From Chinchilla lanigera (taxonomy: Eukaryota; Chordata; Mammalia; Rodentia; Chinchillidae): a stretch of 64,000 nucleotides of DNA. The translations under genes and the position numbers were made by a program. Shown one piece after another: positions 11,531 to 23,879 of the stretch; the stretch's first letter is position 1, and each line of letters opens with the position of its first letter. The DNA lies in assembly GCF_000276665.1 (NCBI RefSeq), contig NW_004955404.1, positions 35,976,281-36,040,280 of the forward strand. The letters run 5' to 3'. Under the pieces are notes generated by a model that saw nothing but the letters and a program-made list of their open reading frames with translations, made no database searches and was not told where the DNA came from.

Positions 11531-13701
11531 ATTTCATCAATTTCTTAAATGATGTCAATAAGTTTTCCCTAAAAGTAGTTTTGTTGAAAACACTGAAATT
11601 AATATTCTTGTGTCAATATTTTCCTCCACAACTTTTAAGGAAACAGATTGCTGCGCCAAGCAAATCTTGCTGAATTCGTTCATAAATACATTACCTGAAA
11701 CCCTCTAAAACGCCGCATATTTGAAGATGTTTTTAAAGTAGTGGCTCCATTTAACTTGGTCAAATCATCGTTGTCTGTACTGTATCTTGATCAAATCTCT
11801 GCAATGTAATTAGCTCAATTCCAATCATGTTAATAAACAACCATGTAGTAGTTTGAGCAAATACTTTAAAAAATAGTTCTGTCTGTACTCTGCAAGTGAA
11901 CAAGAGAATTTATTTTATTCTAATACCAAATTTCTATTTCGGGAGAAATATTTCATTTAAAATCTTGATTCCAATCCAATAAAATTTATATGGTTTTAAA
12001 ATTTTTGAACTGTTATTTAATTCTTTCAACTGAGTTTTATCCTTTAAAACACATATTTTATACATTTCTTATGTTTTATCAGCTGGAATATATACATTAT
12101 GCTTGGATATGTGAGGAAAGTTTTGAAAAATGATAAAGAGAACATTATAAACTGAAGAAATAAATGTTTATAACCATGCACAAATACATAGAAAGAAAGG
12201 CATTCTGGGCTACTCCATAATCCTCAAATTGGAAAGCATGACAGCATGAGTATTGGATTGGTCTGTTTAATATAATTTATGGTCATTAATATGACTCAAA
12301 TGCTTAGAGCCATCCATACTCCAAACTGGTTGTTATTTTAGTATTACAGACGGATACATTAAAGAAGCTGATTTCATTTTGATATTGGACATTTGGCTCT
12401 TTTTTCTCATTCTTCTAACCTAGGTTGCTTTCCATCAGGGCAACCAAGAAAGTGTCACAACATTTGCCTACTGAGGAAATCTGAATATCAGATTGCACAG
12501 CTTCTAGGTTGCAGGAAGGAAGTCTGCTTTGGGTTCACTCTTGAAGCATAATGAAATCTCCAAGCTACCTCTACCCTCTGCTTCCTTCTGTCGCATATTT
12601 TCTGAGTATTTCTCTTTCTGACACTCCTCAACTAGTTGTGAATCTGAAATATATTTATTCATAGCCACACATGAGCATTTTGTAACATCTGTCTGTATAT
12701 CTGAATAATTCCTAGGTGGACAATCTCTGCCTGAGACTGAAGTGATCAAATGTTACTCAGAGAACAGATGGAGCAAATATGTTCCTTCTGCCTGGATCTT
12801 CCCTTGCATATGATGTGGTTGTGACCAATGATGTGGGCCAGAGTGATGCATTATATGTCCAAACTTTATCTAATCATACACTTGACATTTAAGGTTTTCT
12901 TTACTCAAGTTTGCTGGCTGAATATTTCCAGCACAAAATATCAGAATATATTGATGGTGGCAGAATTTTTATTAACCAGAGTCTCCAAAACATACGGTTA
13001 AAGAATGTACCATTTCCTGTATCCACAGCAAGTTCTGGGACTTTGTAAACACAAGGCCCTGCCATTCTGGAGTTGCAGAAGTTAGTGCTTTGTTCATTAG
13101 TACATTACTCGTGCTTTTTAGTGAAATAAATTATAACAGGTGTTGCTTAGGACAATTTGCACCTAGATTACTGAGCATTTTCCAACATTATGCAAACTAC
13201 CTTGGGATATCTGGAATCCATTAAATAAGGCCTTGAAAATAATATCAACTTGGATTAAATTATTTTAAATACATTATATTCTATAAATGCATTAATATAT
13301 ATTGTCTAAAATTATTTTTACGTGATTTACTTCAATTTATTTTAAATAAGTAGGTGGATAAATTACTTTTATGAACATTTGAACCTGTTCGAACTGTCTC
13401 AAGTGTCCTACACACAACATGAGAAATAATAAATGTAATGATGTTTTTCCCTCCAGGCATGACATAAATGGAGAAAAGTAGAAAGAATGATTAAGAAAAA
13501 TAGAAATCTATCTTTCATTGCGCAAATATATCAAAATCCTTCTGTTAGTATTTTTTTCTACTATTATAAACAGACAACACAGAATATGAATATCCTTTAT
13601 CAAAGCTCATGCATATAATAGGAAAAACCATCAGGAGAATATTCTGCTTTATCATATTCCCTAGTTGATTTGAATTTAAATGTAAATGACTAAGGCAGTT
13701 G
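11531..13701. other. unique AT-rich DNA
   Basis: No gene recognised. Around 12,780-12,960 the phrase GTGACCAATGATGTGGGCCA resembles old mammalian interspersed repeats, but I cannot name a family. The 81-codon - frame at 12,504-12,749 has no family resemblance. Confidence 0.5.
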
Positions 13702-13713
13702 AATTATGAAGAC

Positions 13714-13865
13714 AGCTGGGCATAGTCATGCATACCTGTAATCCCAAGCCTTGGGAGGCTGAGGCAGGAGAATCATTGTGAGTTTGAGACCAGCCTGGGC
13801 TTCAAAGTGAGCTCAAGACCAGCCTGAACTGCATAACAAGACCCTGGCTCAAAAAGAAAAAAAAA
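13714..13865 (+). mobile_element. B1-type (7SL-derived) SINE with 12-bp TSD
   Basis: It starts AGCTGGGCATAGTCATGCAT, with the pol III B box region GAGTTTGAGACCAGCCT. It then repeats the AAGTGAGCTCAAGACCAGCC segment, which is the internal quasi-duplication typical of rodent B1, and ends in poly(A). AATTATGAAGAC flanks it on both sides (13,702-13,713 and 13,866-13,877), a perfect 12-bp target-site duplication. Confidence 0.95.
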
Positions 13866-14729
13866 AATTATGAAGACTGGAGATATACACTAATAAAGAT
13901 TATGAGGAACTTCCTATTTAAAAAGGTATTCTGATGAGCTTACTGGGGGATCAGCTCAAATCAGGTGAGGAATACTTCCATTCATTTATCACTGTGTAAA
14001 TAGCATGTTGTTTTCTGGAAATGACAATGAACGAACTTGACTTTACCATATTTACTCATTTCCAAAGCCTTTATTATAATAGAATTTCATTTAAAAGAAA
14101 AGCAATTTTTAAATTTTCTAATCAGATGAGAAAAGTAGAGTAGCAAGAATTTCCCATCCCTAAAATATCAAGTATCTTTTATCTTATGCATTACCATGTT
14201 TAATCTCCATGGTTGTCTTTTCACCAAGGAACTTCTTCCATTTTTCAATTCTATGCACTCAAATAATCATTATAAACAAAAAACATACAAATAAATCTGG
14301 AAAAGTAATTTATCCTGGTTTTCTAGAAATTTCACCTCTCAGTTTTTAAAATATTTCTTTTGAATTCTGAAGTAATGAAAAATTGTAAATGACTATTGCA
14401 AAAACAGACAGTATACAACATAAATGTTAAAATTTAAGGAAATACTTAAAAAGGAACTGAATGCCAGGTTTTTAAAATAAGCTCTTAGGATTTTTGAAAT
14501 AGTAAGTAACATCAAATGTAACTGTACATAAGGGCTGAGCATTATTTTAGAGAATCTTTTGAGCTAAGAGACTTCAGTATATAATGCAAGCATCTGGTAG
14601 TTAGTTCTGAGATATGTATACTAGATACAAATAAATTTTAAATCTTGCAAAGCCAGCAAAAGTGGACGAAACATTAAAACATTTTGTAATTGTTTTCCAA
14701 AATCTTTTATGTAAACAATAAAAGACAGT

Positions 14730-14771
14730 TTAAAATAAAAAATATTTATCTTAAAATAAAAAATATTTATT
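14730..14771. repeat. 21-bp tandem duplication
   Basis: Two adjacent copies of TTAAAATAAAAAATATTTAT followed by C in the first and T in the second (14,730-14,750 and 14,751-14,771). A recent local duplication in AT-rich DNA. Confidence 0.85.
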
Positions 14772-15428
14772 TTAAAACTTGAAATATGACCATATATCTA
14801 AAGCAAAAATAAATTATAAGGAAATCTATTCAGAGCCATTCTCAGTCTGATCTTATTCTAATCCAAAAGAGTTTGCTTATTTTTCTCAAAGTTAGCCTAA
14901 ATATGTATGAAAAATGCAAAAGATCTTGATATTTCACAGACTTTGACCTTTCTGAATATGCCTCATGAATTTATTTCCACATATTGCTGTTCAAATTCAT
15001 TTTCTCATATGTTAAATCCACATAATTACTGACCATTTAAATTAACAACATTTTTCTATGAGAATATATTTATATCTTTGTTTACAAATGACTGCAATTT
15101 TTGTCCCATTTTAGAGTAAATTGTTAGGTTCCCTTTCTGGATCAGGCTACAAGTCAGTTACGCTAAGAGCTCTAGAGCTCTGGAGAATGAAATGACCTTT
15201 ATATTTTGAGGTTTTATCCTGAGACTGTAAATGTTTTGCTATGTTTTCTTTTCTTTTTTCTTTTTAACCAGTGGTTTTGAGTCTGAAAATTATATTCAAT
15301 TCTTTAGTTACGTCCCATATCATTGTAATAAGTCAGGGAGTGTTAAGGTTTTGAAAAATTTACAAAAGCTTCCCTGAGTTTTCAGCACTAAAGATGAAAT
15401 AATGCCAGTTTACAGAATGCAGTGTTTT

Positions 15429-15491
15429 GTTATGTTACAAAATATAGAAGTTATGTTACAAAATAGTTATGTTATGTTACAAAATATAGAA
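15429..15491. repeat. three-copy 21-bp tandem repeat
   Basis: GTTATGTTACAAAATA begins at 15,429, 15,450 and 15,471. Copies 1 and 3 continue TAGAA, copy 2 continues GTTAT. A young minisatellite-like array. Confidence 0.85.
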
Positions 15492-15621
15492 AGTATTGTT
15501 ATTACTCTAGTCACATAATTATATGTGTGCATTAGAATTATTCCTAAGTCCAGTACAAGACCATATCACCAAAATCCACTTTTTGAAAAGCTCAGTAACT
15601 TTGTAGTATTAAGATAAGCAT

Positions 15622-15726
15622 TGGGCTGCGGATATAGCTCAGCGGCACAAACGCCTGCCTGGCAAGCGCAAGGACATGAATTCAATTCCCCGTGCCCAAA
15701 AACGTAATAATAAAATAAAAAATAAT
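15622..15726 (+). mobile_element. ID-family SINE, sense
   Basis: It starts TGGGCTGCGGATATAGCTCA, with the A-box region TAGCTCAGCGG. GCCTGCCTGGCAAGCGCAAG follows, then the B-box region AATTCAATTCCCC, and an A-rich TAAAATAAAA tail. Confidence 0.9.
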
Positions 15727-15941
15727 ATAGGGGTGGAGCTGGATACTGCACTGAGGATACATTAACTGAGCCACGGCAGACTTTCTGAAATACCAGAGGA
15801 CCCCAGATGGAAACAAATTTCCTAAATCCCACAGAACTTATATAGATCATCATTTCATTGTTTTGATCACTGGCTAATCACATCTGATCATGATGGTTAT
15901 GTAATACTGTTACAATTTCATCTTTTCCTAAATAATACTAA

Positions 15942-16331
15942 TGGTATATTTTAGATAAATGTTTTCTAAAGATCCATATATTAAAGATTTAGTTCCTAGC
16001 ATGGCATTAGTGGAAGTCAGCTGTAGCATAAGAGGTGGGGCTAGAGGGAAGTCCTTGACTTATTGAGAGGGGGTGGTCCTTGAAAGGAACTGTGAGACTC
16101 CCAGCCTCTTACTTCCTGTTCGTTCCTTTCCTGGGGTGGGGTAAGGAGTTTGCCTTGCTACCTTCTCTTGCGATGTTGTGCTGCCTCATCATAGGCCTGC
16201 AAATAACCAGCAGACATCAGCTCAACCAGTCATGGACTGAAATCGCTAAAATCATGAACCAAAATAAACTTTTCTCTTTATACATTGATTGTCTGAGAAA
16301 TTTGTTACAGCAGTGCGGATATGACTAACAC
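15942..16331 (+). mobile_element. MaLR-type solo LTR, sense
   Basis: About 390 bp of higher GC with the organisation of ERVL-MaLR LTRs: CATGGACTGAAATCGCTAAA, then CAAAATAAACTTTTC (polyadenylation signal AATAAA at about 16,261), then a terminus GGATATGACTAACACA. The 5' boundary (TG near 15,942) is approximate and I see no convincing 5-bp target duplication. The 82-codon frame inside it (16,080-16,328) is incidental. Confidence 0.75.
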
Positions 16332-17054
16332 AGTTAAATTTGCCATCATTGAAATGGTGTAAGATTAAATTCCTTGTGAAGGTACATTCTCATTAATGCC
16401 TAAAGCAAACTCACTTTTAAGACTTAGTAACTTTGGTTTTGTTGCTGAAAGGAAGGAAAGAAGGAAAGGAGGGAGGAAAATTAACTTCAGGGACTGTTTA
16501 TCTGTTCTAGTAGGTACTTTAATTTATGTTGTATCATCCTCTCTGCAATTCTATTTCCCCTGATAATAATAGATGCTTTGTTCACCATAAACCTACAAAG
16601 CTCTATAATAACTTTCCAGATAGTGAAATCACAAGGGCGTCTTGCCTCATAAAGTTGTTTTGTGATTGAGCGAAGTTCCTCTAACTACAAAGCCAATATT
16701 GTTTCCATCATAGGATACAATGGGGATTTAAATTGAAGCAAATGTCAGCTATTACAAGAGGTAATTCTTTCAATGAAAGTAATGTAGAAATTGTCCTAAT
16801 GTGATATACTTGTCCCTGTATTGATAATATTTCCACGTACTATTATGAGGGATAAATAAATTAGTAAATTACTTTTATGATAAACATTCCAGGCATGTTT
16901 TAAGGTTACGTTACTTTTTTATACTATTATTTACCGATTATATAACTAGTAGAATTTCTTAAAATTAGCTAGAAATTTTTGACAATTTAAGAAGGAATAT
17001 CAGACTAAGATGTTAAAATTTACAATAATTTTTTTGTCATGTTACTCCTTGTGT
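16332..17054. other. unique AT-rich DNA
   Basis: A short purine-rich GGAAGG tract (16,450-16,480) is the only notable feature. No gene is seen. Confidence 0.6.
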
Positions 17055-17430
17055 CAGGAAACAATAACTGCCAACGTAACTGGATGAAAAGATGCCTGAA
17101 GAAGAACTGATTAAACCATGCAGACACTATACTCTTGGGCATGTTAGTCACTGGTGTTCCGAGCAAATGAGCTCTTAGGAGCTGAGGCCCAGGTGGAGCC
17201 GGTGTGTCACCAGTTGCTGTGCCTTAGGGGAGTCTGTGTCCAGCTCATGCCCTCCTTTGTTCTGCTTTTCTGCCACTGTGAAGCAAGCAGCATTGCTCTG
17301 CACACACGTGCACCATGATTTCTCTGCTGTCAAGTCAGGTAACCATGGACTGAACCCCTGGGCAAATTGAGCTTTTCCTTATTTAAGTTGTGTGCATTGG
17401 ATATTTTATCCTATAAATAGGAAATCTGAC
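17055..17430 (+). mobile_element. probable MaLR-type LTR, sense, diverged
   Basis: GC-rich relative to its flanks. The 3' half has the MaLR-like order ACCATGATTTCTCTGC, then CCATGGACTGAACCC, then CTTTTCCTTATTTAAGTTG. A terminal CA is not clear and the 5' end is arbitrary. It could instead be another old LTR class. Confidence 0.5.
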
Positions 17431-17465
17431 CAATGAACTCTTTTAGATATTTAAAAATTTATCTT

Positions 17466-17631
17466 GGCCAGGCGTGGTGGTGCACACCTGTAATCCCAGC
17501 ACTTGAGAGGCTGAGGCAGTGGGATCGCTGTGAGTTCGAGGCCAGCATGGGCTACAAAGTGAGTTCAAGACCAGCCTGAACTGTATAGTGAAACCCTTTC
17601 TCAAAAAGGCAAAATAAACAAGCAAGCAAAG
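17466..17631 (+). mobile_element. B1-type SINE with 13-bp TSD
   Basis: It starts GGCCAGGCGTGGTGGTGCAC and continues TAATCCCAGCACTTGAGAGG, GAGTTCGAGGCCAGC, the duplicated GAGTTCAAGACCAGCCTGAA segment and an A-rich tail. AAAAATTTATCTT is present on both sides (17,453-17,465 and 17,632-17,644), a perfect target-site duplication. It is the best-preserved B1 in the window. Confidence 0.95.
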
Positions 17632-17644
17632 AAAAATTTATCTT

Positions 17645-18353
17645 TTTCTTTTATTTCAAAAGATCAGATGGGCAGTCAATTTCTACAGAATTACATGAGA
17701 TAACTCTTTTAATATATTTAACTTCATATTTTCTATTCATTGCAGTTATGTTTCTGTATGTAATTTTTCTGTGTTCTAAGTTGCAAAGTTTTTTTCACCT
17801 CAGTAATGAAGTCAATCATTAAAGTATCTAATAATAAAACAATATATTTTCACATTTTGACTTTGTGTATATATATACCAAGGGATGAACCTGTAAATAT
17901 ATGACAATTTGATAGTATTGAAGATAATAAAATTAATTTTGAATTAATTCTTTCATGCTCTAAAATTTAATTTATCAATACTGTACACCAGTCACTAGAG
18001 TAACTGCAGAAGTAAATGGAATAGTAAGAGTCCTTATTATCCTGAAACATAAAGGTTAGTCTGGGACATAGTTTTGCAACAATGTTGTACCGCTACATAT
18101 AAAATCACAAATTATGATACATGAATATGCTATGAGGAAACAGCAGCTATGTTTCTTCTAAGCATACCTATTTCTTTAGTGTTAACTAACTGAAAAAAAT
18201 TATTAAGAGACACTTTTTCACTTTACTTTGAATAAATTGCATAATAGTCACAGTTACTAATTTTGAAAGCCCCATATATTTGAAGAATAAACACTGTGTG
18301 ATCATGATGTGTTTTTACTGATCCAGTACTATCTTCTGGCTAGTATTTCATTT
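17645..18353. other. unique AT-rich DNA
   Basis: No gene or recognised element. Confidence 0.6.
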
Positions 18354-18370
18354 AGAAATTTTGTGTTTCA

Positions 18371-18464
18371 GGGCTGGGGATTTAGCTCAGCAGCAAAGCA
18401 CCTGCCTGGCAAGCGCAAGGTGTGAGTTCGGTTCCCAGTACCAGAGAAAAACCAAAAAAAAAAA
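18371..18464 (+). mobile_element. ID-family SINE, sense, with perfect 17-bp TSD
   Basis: Full length: GGGCTGGGGATTTAGCTCAG at the start, GCCTGGCAAGCGCAAGG in the middle, GAGTTCGGTTCCCAGTACC and an A-rich tail. AGAAATTTTGTGTTTCA flanks it on both sides without a mismatch (18,354-18,370 and 18,465-18,481). Little divergence and a perfect duplication mean a relatively recent insertion. Confidence 0.97.
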
Positions 18465-18748
18465 AGAAATTTTGTGTTTCATGCACACAGTGAAATGAAT
18501 GCTTAGAATGTTTTGCATATGTGTGCATTCTTTATCAGGTATTAGCAGTAATATTATATAGTACTTGCTTTTTCTATGTCTTTCAAGATATTTTAGATTT
18601 GCCTTTAAATTTGATATCTTTTCCAATAAAACCACTTTTACAGAATTTTTTATAACATTTTCATTTGACTTCTATGAAACTGGCTCTTAGAGTTTCTTTA
18701 CTGTGGTAGCATTTGGTAAGTTATATTTCTCTACCCTACCAATTTCTT

Positions 18749-18848
18749 TTTTTGATTTTTTTTTTTTTTTTTTTTTAGTATCAGGAATTGAACTCAGGAC
18801 CTTGTGCTTGTGAGGCAGATGCTTGTGTCTCTGAGCTATATTCCCGGC
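18749..18848 (-). mobile_element. ID-family SINE, antisense
   Basis: T-tract, then AGTATCAGGAATTGAACTCA through GAGCTATATTCCCGGC. ACCAATTTCTT occurs on both sides (18,738-18,748 and 18,849-18,859) as the target-site duplication. The body has several substitutions, so it is older than the neighbouring sense copy. Confidence 0.9.
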
Positions 18849-18859
18849 ACCAATTTCTT

Positions 18860-21800
18860 CAAGAATATTTATATAAAGATATAAAACTAAAATTTCAAGA
18901 ATTGTCTTTCATCTTCTGATGGTTGTTCTTATTTCACAGTATTTTGTCAGATATCTTGTCCCAGCCTTGGAGAAAGTGACCAAGACACCCCTCCCCCACC
19001 AACAACTGCCTCTTTGCTCCTCAGTACTTCTCTTTGCCAGGTGACCCTGGAAGTCGAGCAAAAGACTTCACTGTGATGAATTTAGGCGCCTAGAAAATCT
19101 ATAATGTAATTCAGCTGCAGTGTTCAATAAACTGGATATGGCATTTTCAAACAATACACTGAAAGCAAAATTTGCTTTAGAAAATGCAAGTTCCACGTAA
19201 GTTTGAAAAATCAGATGAAGCATTCATTTAATATACAATGAGTTTTTACGTTTAAGTTTTGTTTATTCTTTCTTAGTCTTCCATGAACTAAGGACTAAGG
19301 AGCGTAACAAGTAAACTCAACCTTGGTGACCCGTTCTTCACAGTCATTCACATTTATTTTACCATTATGTACTTTGACTTCTATTCTATTCTAAAATTCA
19401 GAGTAAAAGCACACAATTTTGCCTCTGATATCCTCACCCAAGTGCAAGTCAACATGATTTCTGACCTGAGAAATAACAACAGATCCTTAATTGGTCTTTT
19501 TGCTTTCAAGTTTGTAGTACTTGAGCAATTCTTGTACAATAGGCAGAAAGATCTTAATAAATACAAGATCTCATAATGCTTCTCTAAATTAAAACATGTT
19601 AATGACTTTATTTTCACTTAGAGGTAAACATGAAATCATTAACTTTAGCTGTAAAGTTTATTTATAGTCATAAATTTTTTTATATTCAGTGATATACTTA
19701 TTTTGTTGGGGGGGTTTCTTTGTTTTAATTTTTCTGTTCTTTTTCCTACTTGTAATTTAAAAAAAATCTCTTTTTTTAATGATTATTCTTTGTTTATACT
19801 GCAGAGATTTATTTTGTAGCATAATACATGACAATTTAGCCTATTTCTTTTTTTTAGCACTGAAGAATGGACTTTACCTATGTGTTTAACTTTATCTTAT
19901 ACCATTTTTTGGTTTTCTTTCATTATTTTATCAATTCCTCATACATGTCAGACTTTCTCCACTTATGTCTTTAGTTATCTATTCTTTTCTAAGTATCAGA
20001 GTTTGTTTAATTTTTCACAGAAGAAAATATTTTAGTTGTCCTATATATAGCAACTTTTTATCTTTCGTATGATTTATCACAAATTCGAGTTACAGATTAA
20101 TGAGAGATTATATATCCATCACTATCCTCGCTGACCCAGTGAAAAGAATTGAGTTTAGTTTTCATCAACACACATACAACATATCGTAACTTAGTAACTT
20201 TGTCATGTGAAGAAATGTTTATACAGACTATCACTTTATTAATAGTAAATTTCTTTAATATTGTTAAATTATCTCATCATATGACGATCCTGTATGATAG
20301 GATATTCTCCATATATTACAAATTAGAAAAACTGAATATTAAAAAGTTTCCTAATAAATGTTCTAAATCCCAAATATATATGCATAAGGTAAGAAATGTT
20401 TTGAATCTTAGAGCAATAGAAATTCAGCAGCTCAAGGACATATAAATAGCTTATTAACATCAAGACTGTTTATTTGTATTTCTATAGTGAGAAATTTAAT
20501 TGGAAAAATCAAGAAAGCCATGTTATGTCATGATCAGGCTGTCCACAGAAAGTGTACAGTTGTAAAAATAACAGGTCTAACTATTATCTTAAATACTATA
20601 AAATATACCTTTTGAAACCTGTTCGTATTTTAAATCACTAAAAGTTATACTGGTATCTGAGTTATAATTATTTTAATATAAACTTTAAAAGGATGCAAGA
20701 GAATAGAGTGAATGTAATTGTGCAAAAGAAATACAAATATGGAAAATGGATGATATATAATGTTTAGTTCACATAAAAGTCCATACTGGAAGTGAACTGA
20801 AGACTAAAACAGAATTCAAGAGATAAACTACTCATATCAGTCCAGTAGAAGGGAATGGGCCCTCCTGGGTCATAAAAAAGACACTGTACAGATTAATGAG
20901 TCACATCCTCAACAACTGCTCTATAGTAGACACAGTAATAAGTTTGCTGGTGATGTACATTTACTATTCCTCAATATAGCCTGGTGGAATGAAAGCAAAA
21001 TTAGTTCTATTGGTACTAAAATACTACAGCTCCAATAAACCAGTGTGTAACTACTTCTGGCTTTCATTTGAAATCACTTTATTTGAACAAATACAGTAAA
21101 GTGAATTAACTCCAAATATTTATGATGATTATTTTAAAATCTCAGGTATGAAAGTTAAACAGTTCTTTTTCTTTTTAAGTTACTGATTTTTGTTTCCCAT
21201 GTCTCCTGCAATAAGTGGTAAAATGAGCTAGCAATAGTTAGAGCAGTAATGTCCGCAGAAGATTGATATGGCAAATATAAGGCTATATAGAACCAAAAAG
21301 ACCATAGATTTCCTTCAGTTTGGAAATGTTGAAATGATTCCTTCACAAGTTATTTTTACCCTTATATAGAGCTTGTCATATTTAAATTAGTCCAGGTAAA
21401 TTGCATTTCTAAAGGGTTATTTAATATATTAATATCTTTGTGTTAAGACAATCATCTACTCATCTTTCAAGTAAGAATTTTTTTATACTGTAAGATCAAA
21501 ATGGGTGTTTTATCTGAATCAAAGTAAATAAAGTTATTTCTTGAATTTTGAAAAAGAGTATTAAAACAACCTGCAATGTATTCTAATAAGTAAATCCACA
21601 GGCTCAATTTTAAGTCAGATACAATTTTATTAAATGACTCACTTAATAAACTCTGATGTGTAATGAATTTAGTAGTTAAGATGAGATGATATCATACACT
21701 ATCTGAACAAGCTATAAATTAAATGACTCAGCAGCCTCATTAGTTTTGGTATGAAGGACTCAGAAGCTAATGATCTCATACATATCTGAATTAAAACTGA

Positions 21801-23260
21801 CACAGAAAAAAAGAAGGACACCATTGTACAATGCTGTCACCCTAAAGCTACGTATAATATCATTAAGTGGTTATTTATTGATGAGAATTGTTGCAAACCC
21901 TAGTGCCTAATTTATGTATTTGCTCCTGAAGTCATTGTTAAGAATGCAACTCTGTTTTTATATATTACCTCCAAGAGTTGGAAGACTAAATTTAGAAGTG
22001 TTTTTAGTTGGAATTATGTCAAAATATCCAACAACTATTACAGCACAGAGACAAAGGTATTTCTGATTAAGAAAAACTTAAGTAAAATTAAATTGTGTTT
22101 TATAGAACATTTGGCTAGATCTTGCCACAGTAGTTTGCGTGTACTTTGAATGTTACATGAGTCTTTGATAAATATGTGAATGAAAACCATTTAGGAACAA
22201 AGAAAATAAGCTGAAGTTAATTTTAGCTTCCTTTTATCACTTTAAATTACTGTTGCTTAGAAAGAGAGCTGGTAACCAATAAGGCTTTTCTGATGTCTTG
22301 TGCAAATGATAAATAGCAGTGTTTCCAAATGTTTTTGCAAACAATAACAAACAATAAACACAACTTCTTGTAATCCTAAAACCAATAAAAAAGAAAATTG
22401 TTTCAGCATTATATGCTAGAAAAAGAGTTTAGTCACTGAAGGAAAGCTAAATGATTGACAATAGATTCAATTTATGAAGTATGCATGGAGAGTGTGTGAT
22501 AACTCAGTAATTAAATTTTAAACAATAGAACATTTTCAAGTGTAAGGTGGCCTAATGTTATTAAGAGCTTGGCGAAATTCATCTTGACACATTATTCAGA
22601 AAGAATATGAATATAATGAAACAGGTAAGCATAAATTACATTTTTCAAGCCATATAAACAGAGGATAAGGAGCAAAATAAGAAGAGTATTCCTATTAAAT
22701 AATTTCTATTATTTTTCATTTTTACTTAGGTGATTTAGTTACCTGTCCTTTCTAAGAATGACTACTACCAATTTAATATTGGCTAGTTATCAATAAATGC
22801 AGCATATTCCTACAGCTGGAAAATTAATTTCTTTAATTAGCCAAAATTAGAGATTTTACAATGGAGTTCAACTGGCTTTGAATGTGGATTCTACAATTTG
22901 TTATCACTCTAAATAAATACCATTACTTAAAAGTCTCTTTAAATCCACCTGTATTTTCTCATCTTAATATTGAGATATCAACACAAATAGACAATATAGG
23001 GTTATAGTGAGAACTAAAGAATTAGTTATGAAAATTTTTCTTCCATACAAATTGTTCACATTATACCCATCTCACATTCCTACATACAAAAATAAGTGAT
23101 ACGAAGACATGTGGAATAAAATTTGCTGTAGAAATATGATATCATTGGCTAGTCTGTGTGTCTTAGGCTTGTTTCTGTTTACAATGCCATTAGAAGGTCT
23201 CCAGTAAAAACAAATGAAAAAAGTAAAGCTAAATTACACATAGTATTTATTTGTATGTCA
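18860..23260. other. long stretch of unique AT-rich DNA
   Basis: About 4.4 kb without a recognised SINE, LTR or young LINE. A small GC-richer patch at 18,960-19,140 ends with CAATAAACTGG and might be an old LTR end, but this is weak. Open frames at 19,367-19,576 and 20,149-20,445 lack homology cues. Nothing supports a gene. Confidence 0.55.
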
Positions 23261-23269
23261 GTCACATAA

Positions 23270-23270
<1 letters not shown>

Positions 23271-23313
<43 letters not shown>
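23271..23313. repeat. (TA)n microsatellite
   Basis: About 21 uninterrupted TA units, lying between the left target-site duplication and the tail of the antisense ID SINE at 23,314. Confidence 0.97.
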
Positions 23314-23317
<4 letters not shown>

Positions 23318-23417
23318 TTTGTTTGTTTGTTTTTCCGGTACCCGGAACCGAACTCACGACCTTGCGCTTGCCAGGCAAGCACTGTGCCGCTGAGTTAAAG
23401 TTAAATCCCCAGCCCCT
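23314..23417 (-). mobile_element. ID-family SINE, antisense, with TSD and TA expansion
   Basis: TTTG-unit tail, then CCGGTACCCGGAACCGAACT through TTAAATCCCCAGCCCC. A short local duplication (TTAAAGTTAAA) sits in the A-box end. The flanks GTCACATAAGTATAT (23,261-23,275) and GTCACACAAGTATAT (23,418-23,432) are a 15-bp target-site duplication with one mismatch. The (TA)n tract grew at its inner edge. Confidence 0.95.
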
Positions 23418-23432
23418 GTCACACAAGTATAT

Positions 23433-23879
23433 TTGTGACCTGGAGAATTTAACCAAAGTTTCCATTTTTTAAAAACCATGGTACTACCATTTGGTCCTTT
23501 GGAGTTACTCTAGTTGAAATTTTCATCTTAAATTTATGTTAACTGATACATAAAACATAAAAATTATGCACAGGTATGGGCTAAGCTGTGATTGTTGATA
23601 CATATATACGTGTAATATTTAAACCTGCTTCAGTATCTTTAGCTCATCAAAATATTCAAATACTTTCTTTTAGGTTTTTGAATGATACAACATATTCTCA
23701 TTGTAGTGGTTCTATCATGCAATAATTCCATAAAAGATTGTCTTATTTCTGTGTAACCATAATTTAATAACTGTTTTTTAATTAGTGCACAGTTCCCCTC
23801 CCTTCTATCATATATGTATATATTATTTATCAATCCATCAGTTCATGGGCAAAAATTAATTCCCTTTTTTTGTTATTTG
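23433..23879. other. unique AT-rich DNA
   Basis: No gene or clear element. The boundary with the antisense L1 on the right is approximate. Confidence 0.5.

Larger units (their letters stand above)
13878..15621. other. unique AT-rich DNA with two small tandem repeats
   Basis: No gene or recognised transposon. It holds the short tandem duplications listed at 14,730 and 15,429. Confidence 0.6.

Noticed and set aside
16080..16328. 82-codon frame on +
   Set aside because: It lies wholly within a MaLR-type LTR.
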